From contig JAJPXI010000058.1 of the NCBI GenBank assembly GCA_021205585.1, positions 1 through 6,338 of the forward strand: a DNA stretch of 6,338 nt, written 5' to 3'. A program made the translations under genes and the position numbers. Below, piece by piece: positions 1 to 4,743 of this stretch. Every line of letters begins with the position of its first letter. The first letter of the stretch is position 1. The notes under the pieces were generated by a model. The model saw only the letters and a list, made by a program, of their open reading frames with translations. It did not search any database and had not been told where the DNA came from. Source of the stretch: Oscillospiraceae bacterium (GTDB taxonomy: Bacteria > Bacillota > Clostridia > Oscillospirales > Oscillospiraceae).

Positions 1-1
1 T

Positions 2-160
2 GTATGAGACGGGATTTTGAAAGCACAGCTTTCAAAATCAGGCTGGGCACCAGCCGTATTCTTCATAAAAAGGTGAAAGCTTTTTATGAAGAATCAGTAT
101 TAGACGCTTCAAAAGCTCAGATTAAAATGCCTCATTTTAATCTGAAGAGAGTATGAGACG
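2..160. repeat. Composite intergenic repeat: four perfect hairpins separated by a GTAT(G/T)AGACG decamer
   Basis: The sequence shows four perfect inverted repeats in a row. H1 is GATTTTGAAAGC (13-24) with GCTTTCAAAATC (28-39). H2 is GGCTGG (41-46) with CCAGCC (50-55). H3 has 15-bp arms, ATTCTTCATAAAAAG (58-72) and CTTTTTATGAAGAAT (80-94). H4 is CAGATTAAAATG (118-129) with CATTTTAATCTG (133-144). A small GCTT/AAGC stem lies at 106-116. The decamer GTATGAGACG occurs exactly at 2-11 and 151-160, and with one change (GTATTAGACG) at 97-106, so the decamers bracket the hairpin blocks. The stretch is far more AT-rich than the genes around it and encodes nothing convincing. A partial relative lies at 5680-5739, so this is a dispersed family. 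It resembles REP/BIME or MITE-type elements in architecture, but I cannot name it. The outer decamers could be modular end motifs or a target-site duplication; the third internal copy favours modular ends. None of the hairpins is followed by a clear T-tract. Confidence 0.85.
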
Positions 161-173
161 CGCCGAAACAGAA

Positions 174-182
174 AAGGAAGGA
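174..182 (+). promoter_or_regulatory. Ribosome binding site that decides a TTG start for the HAD phosphatase
   Basis: AAGGAAGGA lies six bases upstream of the in-frame TTG at 189. The upstream in-frame ATG at 153 lies inside the terminal decamer of the repeat and has only a weak GAAGAGA upstream. The spacing and strength favour TTG 189. Confidence 0.65.
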
Positions 183-188
183 TGCTTT

Positions 189-1025
189 TTGTCCACAGGT
201 GAATCGGATATATTCAGCGGTGTCCTCCTGGTCAGCGATTACGACGACACGCTGTACGGCTCCAACCTGCACATTTCGCCGGAAAACCGGCGGGCCATCC
301 GGCGCTTTATCGCCCAGGGGGGGCTGTTCACCGTGGCCACCGGGCGGGCCAGGAAAACCTTTACTCCCCAGGTGGCCCTGGAGGACATCCCCCTGAACGC
401 CCCCGCCATCCTGTCCAACGGCGCAACCATTTTTGACTACGCCGCCGACAGGCTGGTGCGGCGCACCTATCTGCCTGAGCAGGTGCTGGGGGACGTGGAG
501 CAGGTGTGCCGCCGCTTTCCCCAACTGGGCTTCGAGGCCTATTATCAGAATGAAATCTACATTCACAACCCGAACATCGTCACCCGCCGCCACCTGGAGC
601 GGGTGGGCATGGAGGGCCGGATCCTCCCCATCCCGCAGATCCCCCTGCCCCTGACCAAGATGATTATGATGCACCCGGACAAGGACTATCTGCTCCAGGT
701 GCAGGCGCATATGCGGCAAACAGTGGGCCAGGGCTATGAGATTATCTTTTCCAACGATTTTCTGCTGGAGCTGACCGCCAAGGGCAGTCACAAGGGCGGC
801 TCGCTGCTGTGGCTGGCCGGACGGCTGGGCGTGCGGCGGGAAAACCTGTACTGCATTGGCGACAACCAGAACGACTTGCCCATGCTCCAGGCCGCCCATA
901 TCGGCTTCGCCCCGGAAAATTGCAGCCAGGAGCTGCGCGCCTGGGGCGCCCGCATCGTCAACCACTGTGACCAGAGCTGCGTGGCGCAGGTGATTGAAAT
1001 TCTGGAGGAAATGTACAGGCGGTAG
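189..1025 (+). CDS. Cof-type HAD-superfamily phosphatase (haloacid dehalogenase family IIB)
   Basis: This is a predicted cytoplasmic Mg-dependent phosphatase of the Cof/YbiV type; the family acts on sugar phosphates, nucleotides or flavin phosphates, and the substrate here cannot be read from sequence. With the TTG start it has 278 residues, normal for the family. HAD motif I is SDYDDTLYG (nucleophile Asp17, acid/base Asp19), motif II is TVATGR (Thr51), motif III is the Lys of SHKGGSL (Lys202), and motif IV is GDNQND (224-229). The C2-type cap domain lies between motifs II and III, as in class IIB. TTG 189 is preferred because a good ribosome binding site precedes it and because the longer form from ATG 153 would begin inside the repeat element, adding 12 residues with no family counterpart. 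The gene stands alone: a hairpin terminator follows within 15 bases and the next gene is convergent. The protein class is secure; the start and substrate are less so. Confidence 0.93.
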   Translation: MSTGESDIFSGVLLVSDYDDTLYGSNLHISPENRRAIRRFIAQGGLFTVATGRARKTFTPQVALEDIPLNAPAILSNGATIFDYAADRLVRRTYLPEQVLGDVEQVCRRFPQLGFEAYYQNEIYIHNPNIVTRRHLERVGMEGRILPIPQIPLPLTKMIMMHPDKDYLLQVQAHMRQTVGQGYEIIFSNDFLLELTAKGSHKGGSLLWLAGRLGVRRENLYCIGDNQNDLPMLQAAHIGFAPENCSQELRAWGARIVNHCDQSCVAQVIEILEEMYRR

Positions 1026-1038
1026 CTTCCCTAATTCG

Positions 1039-1070
1039 CAAAGGCCGGAGGGATTTCCCTCCGGCCTTTG
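1039..1070. terminator. Strong intrinsic terminator shared by convergent genes
   Basis: A perfect 14-bp stem, CAAAGGCCGGAGGG (1039-1052) with CCCTCCGGCCTTTG (1057-1070), has a 4-base loop. It lies between the stop of the HAD gene (1025) and the stop of the lipoprotein gene (1079). On the plus strand it is followed by TTTC. The T-tract is short in both directions, but the AAA/TTT ends of the stem give U residues on either transcript, so it can plausibly serve both genes. Confidence 0.85.
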
Positions 1071-1078
1071 TTTCAGGC

Positions 1079-1633
1079 TTACCGGGTATTTTGTTCCACG
1101 TCCCGGGCCATGTCGTTGATGCCGTTTTTCACACTGTCCAAGCCGTTCTCCACGCCGTTTTTCACGTGTTCCGCGCCGTTTTCCACGTCGTTGACCAAAT
1201 CGTCCATCATGGCCTCGTCCCCGTCGCCGTCCTCCCGGTCGATGGGCCGGCGGTCGGTTCCGTTCAGGTTGGAGCCGTTCAGGCCGCCGTCCCGGTTCTC
1301 GCCGTTCAGGTTGGCGCCACCGGTGCCGTCCGTACCGGCGTTCAGGCCGGTATCGCCGTTGCCCGTGCCGTCCGAATCGTCCAGCCCGCCGTCCGTCAGG
1401 CCATCGCCGGTGGTTTCCGCGCCGTCGGCGTCGTCGGTATCGTGGCCCGTCACCTGGCCGTCCTCTCCGACGGAGTATTCCCCGTCCTCCGCAGCGTCCG
1501 CGTCATCTGTAGCGTTCGCGGCGTCCGTGGAGCCTGCGGAATCGGTCACGTCGGGGGCCTGATCCCGGGAGCAGCCTGTCAGCGACGCAAGCAGAAGCAG
1601 CCCCAGGCATAAAGATATTAAACTGCGTTTCAT
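1079..1633 (-). CDS. Acidic low-complexity lipoprotein with a C-terminal amphipathic repeat
   Basis: A 184-residue predicted surface lipoprotein of unknown function. The N-terminus is a signal peptide: MKR, a hydrophobic core from about 5 to 18, and the lipobox LTGC with Cys21 as the lipidated residue. The ATG at 1631-1633 has an ideal AAGGAGG site (1640-1646) six bases away. Residues 22-140 are dominated by Asp, Gly, Thr, Asn and Ala, with almost no Lys and few aromatics, so probably a disordered acidic linker; LNG motifs recur at 97-125. Residues 142-180 form a predicted amphipathic helix with apolar residues at heptad-like spacing (147, 150, 154, 157, 161, 165, 168, 172, 175, 179) and repeated V(E/K)NG units. 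The gene appears to be single. I do not recognise a named family. Plausible readings are a cell-envelope tether or spacer, or a cation-binding surface protein; the sequence supports only the lipoprotein assignment. Confidence 0.85.
   Translation of the reverse strand: MKRSLISLCLGLLLLASLTGCSRDQAPDVTDSAGSTDAANATDDADAAEDGEYSVGEDGQVTGHDTDDADGAETTGDGLTDGGLDDSDGTGNGDTGLNAGTDGTGGANLNGENRDGGLNGSNLNGTDRRPIDREDGDGDEAMMDDLVNDVENGAEHVKNGVENGLDSVKNGINDMARDVEQNTR
1121..1186 (-). repeat. Internal short repeats encoding the V(E/K)NG units
   Basis: On the plus strand, near-identical 12-mers occur at 1121-1132 (GCCGTTTTTCAC), 1142-1153 (GCCGTTCTCCAC), 1154-1165 (GCCGTTTTTCAC) and 1175-1186 (GCCGTTTTCCAC). They are spaced by multiples of three and encode the VENG and VKNG units of the C-terminal helix of the lipoprotein. 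The regular similarity suggests growth by short internal duplications. Confidence 0.7.
1260..1346 (-). repeat. Internal short repeats encoding the LN(G/A) units
   Basis: The nonamer (C/G)CGTTCAGG occurs four times on the plus strand, at 1260-1268, 1275-1283, 1302-1310 and about 1338-1346; the first and third are followed by TTGG. They encode the LNG/LNA motifs of the acidic linker. This looks like slippage-prone, length-variable coding sequence. Confidence 0.65.
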
Positions 1634-1736
1634 GCGTATCCTCCTTCCGGCCGTATCTATTATGCGTGGCCGGCTGGAGAGATACGCAAGGAAATTGGCG
1701 CTTTGTTTTCCTGATTCTTCAATTTTATGAATGAAA

Positions 1737-1768
1737 CCGGCCCGTTCCGCAAGCGCGCGCGGAGCCGG
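1737..1768 (-). terminator. Possible weak terminator after the cysteine-rich gene
   Basis: Just past the stop at 1772 there is an imperfect GC-rich inverted repeat. CCGGC...TCCGC (1737-1750) pairs with GCGGAGCCGG (1759-1768) around a bulge of about four bases. On the minus strand it is followed by TTTCATTC, a poor U-tract. It is the only candidate in this gap. Confidence 0.3.
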
Positions 1769-1771
1769 AGC

Positions 1772-2593
1772 TTATTGGCAGCAATCCTGGCTGTCGCCGC
1801 ATGGGCCGGCGCTGTTGGGGGGGAAGAATTCGTCCATGGGAAACTGCACCTTGCGGAACACCTCGCAGGGATCCTCCTCGCCGCCGCAGCTGCACTCCTT
1901 GTCGGGGACGCAGTAGTCGTAGGCGGGCATCAACAGCTGGGTGTCCCGCTCCAGGCGAATCATGGAAAACTGGCCCAGGGAGATGTAGACGCGCCGGCCC
2001 TGGCCGCCCAGGGACAGCTCGCCGCCAAAGCAGTCGCAGATTTGCTTCGGCACCTCGGACAGCTCCGCAGCCTGGGCGCCCCTGGGGCCGCACCCGTCCA
2101 CCAGACGGGCGCTGAGCACGATGGGATCCACCGCCTCCACCACCGCCGTGGGCAGGTTGCTCTTTTCCGGCTGCTGGTCGTCCGGGCTGTCCTCCGCCGC
2201 CACGGAGCTGAAGATTTTGGCCGAGCCGTCGCTGCCGAAGAGGATAGCCCGCTTATCGAACACGCACAGGCCGCAGACCTCCACGGGCCGGGAGGCCCCG
2301 GTGAACACGTCGGCGCTGACCCGGTAGAAATACCGCACATCCACGGTGAAGAACCCCCGGTTGAAGTTCACCGGCTCCACGTCGATGTAGGCGTTCAGCA
2401 GCTCCGCCCGGCCGGCCTTGACGCTGATGGCCCGGTCGATGACCTCCTGGGACTGCTGGGTGGGGTAAAAGCGCAAATCCTCCACACAGTCCTTGTCCTT
2501 GCAGGAATCGAAAATCTTCTTTGTATGGATGCAAACCGCTTCACGGATGCAGGCCGTGTCGCTTACCGGTCCGGGTACAACCCTGTCAGCCAT
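1772..2593 (-). CDS. Conserved cysteine-rich hypothetical protein of Clostridia type
   Basis: A 273-residue protein with no signal peptide or membrane segment, so probably cytoplasmic or assembled into a structure from the cytoplasm. The ATG at 2591-2593 is preceded by a perfect AGGAGGT (2600-2606). It holds 16 cysteines, at 15, 21, 31, 36, 107, 110, 168, 186, 188, 228, 234, 236, 243, 265, 271 and 272. These include C-x4-C in DSCKDKDC, C-x2-C at 107-110, C-x-C pairs (186/188, 234/236), and a terminal CC. The middle part (about 50-130), with VNFNRGFFTVDVRYFY and ILFGSDGSAKIFSS, looks like a folded beta-rich domain. Residues 131-150 are polar and probably a loop. The overall pattern matches hypothetical proteins I associate with spore-forming Clostridia, but I know no assigned function. 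A sigma-E-like -10 element about 73 bases upstream of the start (2666-2673, minus) weakly hints at sporulation control. A metal-binding or disulfide-linked coat-like role is inference only. The gene is convergent to nothing and divergent from aroF. Confidence 0.8.
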   Translation of the reverse strand: MADRVVPGPVSDTACIREAVCIHTKKIFDSCKDKDCVEDLRFYPTQQSQEVIDRAISVKAGRAELLNAYIDVEPVNFNRGFFTVDVRYFYRVSADVFTGASRPVEVCGLCVFDKRAILFGSDGSAKIFSSVAAEDSPDDQQPEKSNLPTAVVEAVDPIVLSARLVDGCGPRGAQAAELSEVPKQICDCFGGELSLGGQGRRVYISLGQFSMIRLERDTQLLMPAYDYCVPDKECSCGGEEDPCEVFRKVQFPMDEFFPPNSAGPCGDSQDCCQ

Positions 2594-2723
2594 TGTGATA
2601 CCTCCTAAATCATTTCAGTGGGGGAGACGCCGCCTGGGCAGGGCCTCCGCGACCTCACTCAACCCATTGTATGGATTTTTCTTCCGTCGGTGCATGGCGG
2701 GCGTTTCGCCGCCGCATGGACGG

Positions 2724-2737
2724 GTGAAATTTTTCAC
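2724..2737. promoter_or_regulatory. 14-bp palindrome just upstream of the aroF promoter (possible operator)
   Basis: GTGAAATTTTTCAC has perfect 6-base arms (GTGAAA/TTTCAC) around a TT centre and ends 7 bases before the -35 hexamer at 2745. Its position suits a repressor or activator site for the aromatic operon. I cannot match it to a known regulator, so the operator role is inferred from position and symmetry. Confidence 0.4.
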
Positions 2738-2744
2738 AAAGAGC

Positions 2745-2773
2745 TTGACTTTAACGCTGGAAAGTGCTAAAGT
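2745..2773 (+). promoter_or_regulatory. Sigma-A-type promoter of the aroF-tyrA operon
   Basis: TTGACT (2745-2750, one mismatch to TTGACA) lies 17 bases before TAAAGT (2768-2773, four of six matches to TATAAT). Transcription would start near 2780, leaving a leader of only about 40 bases, too short for a T-box or a classical peptide attenuator. Confidence 0.7.
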
Positions 2774-2784
2774 ATCCTCTGCAG

Positions 2785-2800
2785 CGGTTTCATAAAACCG
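2785..2800 (+). promoter_or_regulatory. Small leader hairpin next to the aroF ribosome binding site
   Basis: CGGTTT (2785-2790) pairs with AAACCG (2795-2800) around a CATA loop. It lies near the predicted 5' end of the mRNA and five bases before the AAAGGA site (2805-2810). It may stabilise the transcript or modulate initiation; it is too short and AT-rich to sequester the site strongly. Confidence 0.4.
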
Positions 2801-2819
2801 ACAGAAAGGAACATTGTAT

Positions 2820-3836
2820 ATGGTTATCGTATTAAAAAGAGACTGTACCGCCGAGCAGCTCCAGGAGGTCAAGCGGGCCATGGAGCGGGGCGGCGTGAAG
2901 GTGATGGTTTCCCAGGGGAGCGAGGTCACCATCCTGGGGGCCGAGGGCAACGCCTCCGGCCTGAACCAGCAGGCCCTGGCCCAGATGCCCGGCGTGGAGC
3001 GGGTGGTGCCGGTCAGCGAGCCCTATAAAAAGGCCAACCGCAAATACCACCCGGACGATACGGTGGTGGACATTGGCAGGGGGGTTCAGGTCGGAGGCCG
3101 GAAGCTGGCCGTCATCGCCGGGCCCTGCTCGGTGGAGAGCCAGGAGCAGATCGTCGGAATCGCCGAATCCGTCCAGGCCGCCGGGGCCGCCGCCATGCGG
3201 GGTGGGGCCTACAAGCCCCGCACCTCCCCCTACTCCTTCCAGGGCATGGGGCTGGAGGGGCTGCGCCTGCTCAGCGAGGCCCGCCAGGCCACCGGCCTGC
3301 CCATTGTCACCGAGCTGATGAGCGCCGACCAGCTGCCCATTTTTGAGGAGACGGTGGACGTCATCCAGATTGGCGCACGGAATATGCAGAACTTCGACCT
3401 GCTGAAAAAGGTGGGCAAGGTCAACAAGCCCATCCTGCTCAAGCGGGGCCTGGCCAACACCATCGAGGAGTGGCTGATGAGCGCGGAGTACATCATGGCC
3501 GGGGGCAACGACCGGGTCATCCTGTGCGAGCGGGGTATCCGCACCTTTGAGACCTACACCCGCAACACCCTGGACCTGTCCTCCGTGCTGGCAGTGAAGC
3601 GCCTGTCCCACCTGCCGGTGGTGGTGGATCCCTCCCACGCCTGCGGCCGCTCCTGGATGGTGGAACGTATGGCCATGGCCGCCGTGGCTGCCGGGGCCGA
3701 CGGGCTGATCATCGAGGTGCACAACGACCCCAAAAACGCCCTGTGCGACGGGGCCCAGTCCATCACCCCCGCCGAGTTCGAGGCCCTAATGGGCAAGCTG
3801 GCCCCCCTGGCCCGGTGCGTAGGGCGGGAGCTGTGA
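2820..3836 (+). CDS. aroF: 3-deoxy-7-phosphoheptulonate (DAHP) synthase, AroA type I-beta with N-terminal regulatory domain
   Basis: This enzyme condenses phosphoenolpyruvate with erythrose-4-phosphate to DAHP, the first committed step of the shikimate pathway, in the cytoplasm. It has 338 residues, the length of the well-studied Thermotoga maritima enzyme. Residues 1-66 (MVIVLKRDC...) match the ferredoxin-like (ACT-like) domain that gives tyrosine/phenylalanine feedback in this subclass. The barrel carries GPCSVES (101-107), RGGAYKPRTSPYSFQG (127-142), QIGARNMQN (183-191), LLKRG (206-210), CERGIRTFE (236-244), DPSHACGR (270-277) and HNDP...DGAQS (301-314). By analogy the metal ligands are Cys103, His273, Glu299 and Asp310, all present. 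ATG 2820 is chosen because AAAGGA (2805-2810) is nine bases away; an in-frame TTG at 2814 would leave only three. It is first in an operon with tyrA, overlapping it by four bases. Confidence 0.96.
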   Translation: MVIVLKRDCTAEQLQEVKRAMERGGVKVMVSQGSEVTILGAEGNASGLNQQALAQMPGVERVVPVSEPYKKANRKYHPDDTVVDIGRGVQVGGRKLAVIAGPCSVESQEQIVGIAESVQAAGAAAMRGGAYKPRTSPYSFQGMGLEGLRLLSEARQATGLPIVTELMSADQLPIFEETVDVIQIGARNMQNFDLLKKVGKVNKPILLKRGLANTIEEWLMSAEYIMAGGNDRVILCERGIRTFETYTRNTLDLSSVLAVKRLSHLPVVVDPSHACGRSWMVERMAMAAVAAGADGLIIEVHNDPKNALCDGAQSITPAEFEALMGKLAPLARCVGREL

Positions 3837-4678
3837 GGGCGGCCGTCGTCGGCCTGGGGCTGATCGGCGGCTCCCTGGCCATGGCATTGAAGGGGTATCC
3901 GGGGCTGCGCGTCACCGGCGTGGTGCGCTCGGAGAACACGCTGCGCAAGGCCGTGGAGCGCCGGGTGTGCGACGAGGTGACCATGGACCCAATGGAGGCC
4001 CTGGCCGGGGCGGAGCTGGTCTGGCTGTGTATGCCCCCGAAGGCCATCCTGTCCTTTTTGGAGGAGCACAAGGGGGATTTCCGCCCCGGAGCCATCGTCA
4101 CCGACGTGTGCGGCGTGAAAACGGCGGTGATGCAGGCTGCCCGCGCCCTGCCGGAGACGGTGGACTTCATCGGCTGCCACCCCATGGCGGGGAAAGAGAC
4201 CTCCAAGCTGGACAACGCCGAGGCCACACTGTTTCAAAACGCCCATTTTATCCTGACCCCCCGGCCGGAGAGCGACCTGGCCCACGTCGCCCTGCTGGAG
4301 GATATGGCTCAGTACATGGGTTTCCGGGACACGGTGCGCACCACCCCGGAGGAGCACGACGCCATGATTGCCTACACCAGCCAGCTGATGCACGTGATGG
4401 CCGTGGCCGTCTGCGACGATGCGGAGCTGGAGCGGTGCATGGGCTTCGAGGGCGGCTCCTTCCGGGACTGCACCCGGGTGGCCGCCCTGGACGTGCCCCT
4501 GTGGACCGAGCTATTCTCCCTGAATGCCCCCGCCCTGGCCCGCTCCATCGCCCGCCTGGAGGACAACCTGCGCGCCTACCGCCAGGCCCTGGAAGCGGGG
4601 GATACCCGGCTGCTGGAGGAAAAGCTGACCGCGTCCTCCGGGCGCAAGCGGAAAACGCTTACGGACAGGCCGGAATGA
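3833..4678 (+). CDS. tyrA: Prephenate dehydrogenase without ACT domain
   Basis: It oxidatively decarboxylates prephenate to 4-hydroxyphenylpyruvate using NAD(P), committing it to tyrosine. It has 281 residues. The Rossmann loop GLGLIGGS is at 7-14, the TDVCGVK segment at 90-96, the catalytic His116 lies in GCHPMAGKE, and YTSQLMH (181-187) occupies the substrate-binding region of the helical domain. The start is GTG 3833, placing the glycine loop at the usual distance from the N-terminus; the GTG overlaps the aroF TGA as GTGA, and GGGCGGGAG (3822-3830) is a weak ribosome binding site, so translational coupling to aroF is likely. A longer in-frame reading from 3743 would overlap aroF by 94 bases and has an Arg/Pro/Gly-rich head unlike the family. 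Unlike the Bacillus-type enzyme there is no C-terminal ACT domain, so feedback probably acts mainly at AroF. Position 94 is Gly where many relatives have an active-site Ser (DxxSxK). Confidence 0.94.
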   Translation: MRAAVVGLGLIGGSLAMALKGYPGLRVTGVVRSENTLRKAVERRVCDEVTMDPMEALAGAELVWLCMPPKAILSFLEEHKGDFRPGAIVTDVCGVKTAVMQAARALPETVDFIGCHPMAGKETSKLDNAEATLFQNAHFILTPRPESDLAHVALLEDMAQYMGFRDTVRTTPEEHDAMIAYTSQLMHVMAVAVCDDAELERCMGFEGGSFRDCTRVAALDVPLWTELFSLNAPALARSIARLEDNLRAYRQALEAGDTRLLEEKLTASSGRKRKTLTDRPE

Positions 4679-4743
4679 TTGGCAATGAAAGGACGCGGAC
4701 ACCCAGGCAGCTTTTTGTGGGGAAAGGAGCGATGCGCGCATGA
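4675..4743 (+). CDS. Possible 22-codon coupling ORF between tyrA and prmA
   Basis: An ATG at 4675 overlaps the tyrA TGA as ATGA (4675-4678). The frame runs 22 codons and stops with a TGA (4741-4743) that overlaps the prmA start as ATGA (4740-4743). The peptide would begin MIGNERTRTP and end KGAMRA; it is basic, with no recognisable domain. Its own ribosome binding site is poor (GGCCGGA), so it would depend on termination-reinitiation from tyrA. It may simply let ribosomes pass from tyrA to prmA. The exact double overlap is visible; translation is speculative, and a 61-base spacer could contain such a frame by chance. Confidence 0.3.
   Translation: MIGNERTRTPRQLFVGKGAMRA

Noticed and set aside
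2..160. CRISPR array
   Set aside because: The decamer is too short, the spacing is irregular (about 85 and 44 bases) and the intervening sequences are palindromic rather than unique spacers; there are no cas genes.
153..188. N-terminal extension of the HAD protein from ATG 153
   Set aside because: It begins inside the repeat decamer, has a weak ribosome binding site and adds 12 residues unlike the family; TTG 189 has a far better site.
1091..1612. Plus-strand ORFs opposite the lipoprotein gene
   Set aside because: Their Val/Ala/Ser/Pro-rich repeats mirror the Asp/Gly/Asn repeats on the minus strand; there is no ribosome binding site and the minus-strand product has a complete lipobox signal.
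1659..1689. Possible promoter for the lipoprotein gene (CATAAT with TTGCGT upstream, minus strand) and a CGTATCT/AGATACG inverted repeat (1652-1658, 1680-1686)
   Set aside because: The -35 is poor and the spacing is 19; the 7-bp arms are far apart. Not strong enough to list as features.
1709..1735. GAAGAATCAG on the minus strand, resembling part of the repeat stem H3
   Set aside because: Only about 10 bases match, without the flanking modules; it may be chance or a heavily decayed trace.
1727..2608. Long plus-strand ORF of 293 codons opposite the cysteine-rich gene
   Set aside because: It lies antisense to a gene with a perfect ribosome binding site and coherent motifs; its His/Ala/Gly/Leu-rich composition is typical of the opposite strand of GC-rich coding DNA.
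2694..2716. Imperfect GGCGGGCG/CGCCGCC hairpin flanked by GCATGG
   Set aside because: It has a bulged stem and no T-tract on either strand; it is common in GC-rich intergenic DNA.
2832..3722. Long minus-strand ORF opposite aroF
   Set aside because: It is a shadow of a confidently identified DAHP synthase with all metal ligands in place.
3743..3832. Longer in-frame start for tyrA within aroF
   Set aside because: The added residues are Arg/Pro/Gly-rich and out of frame with a well-conserved aroF end; GTG 3833 puts the Rossmann loop at the normal position.
4732..4743. Three-codon minigene ATG-CGC-GCA-TGA overlapping the prmA start
   Set aside because: The AAAGGAG site is only two bases upstream, too close; the spacing fits the prmA ATG at 4740.
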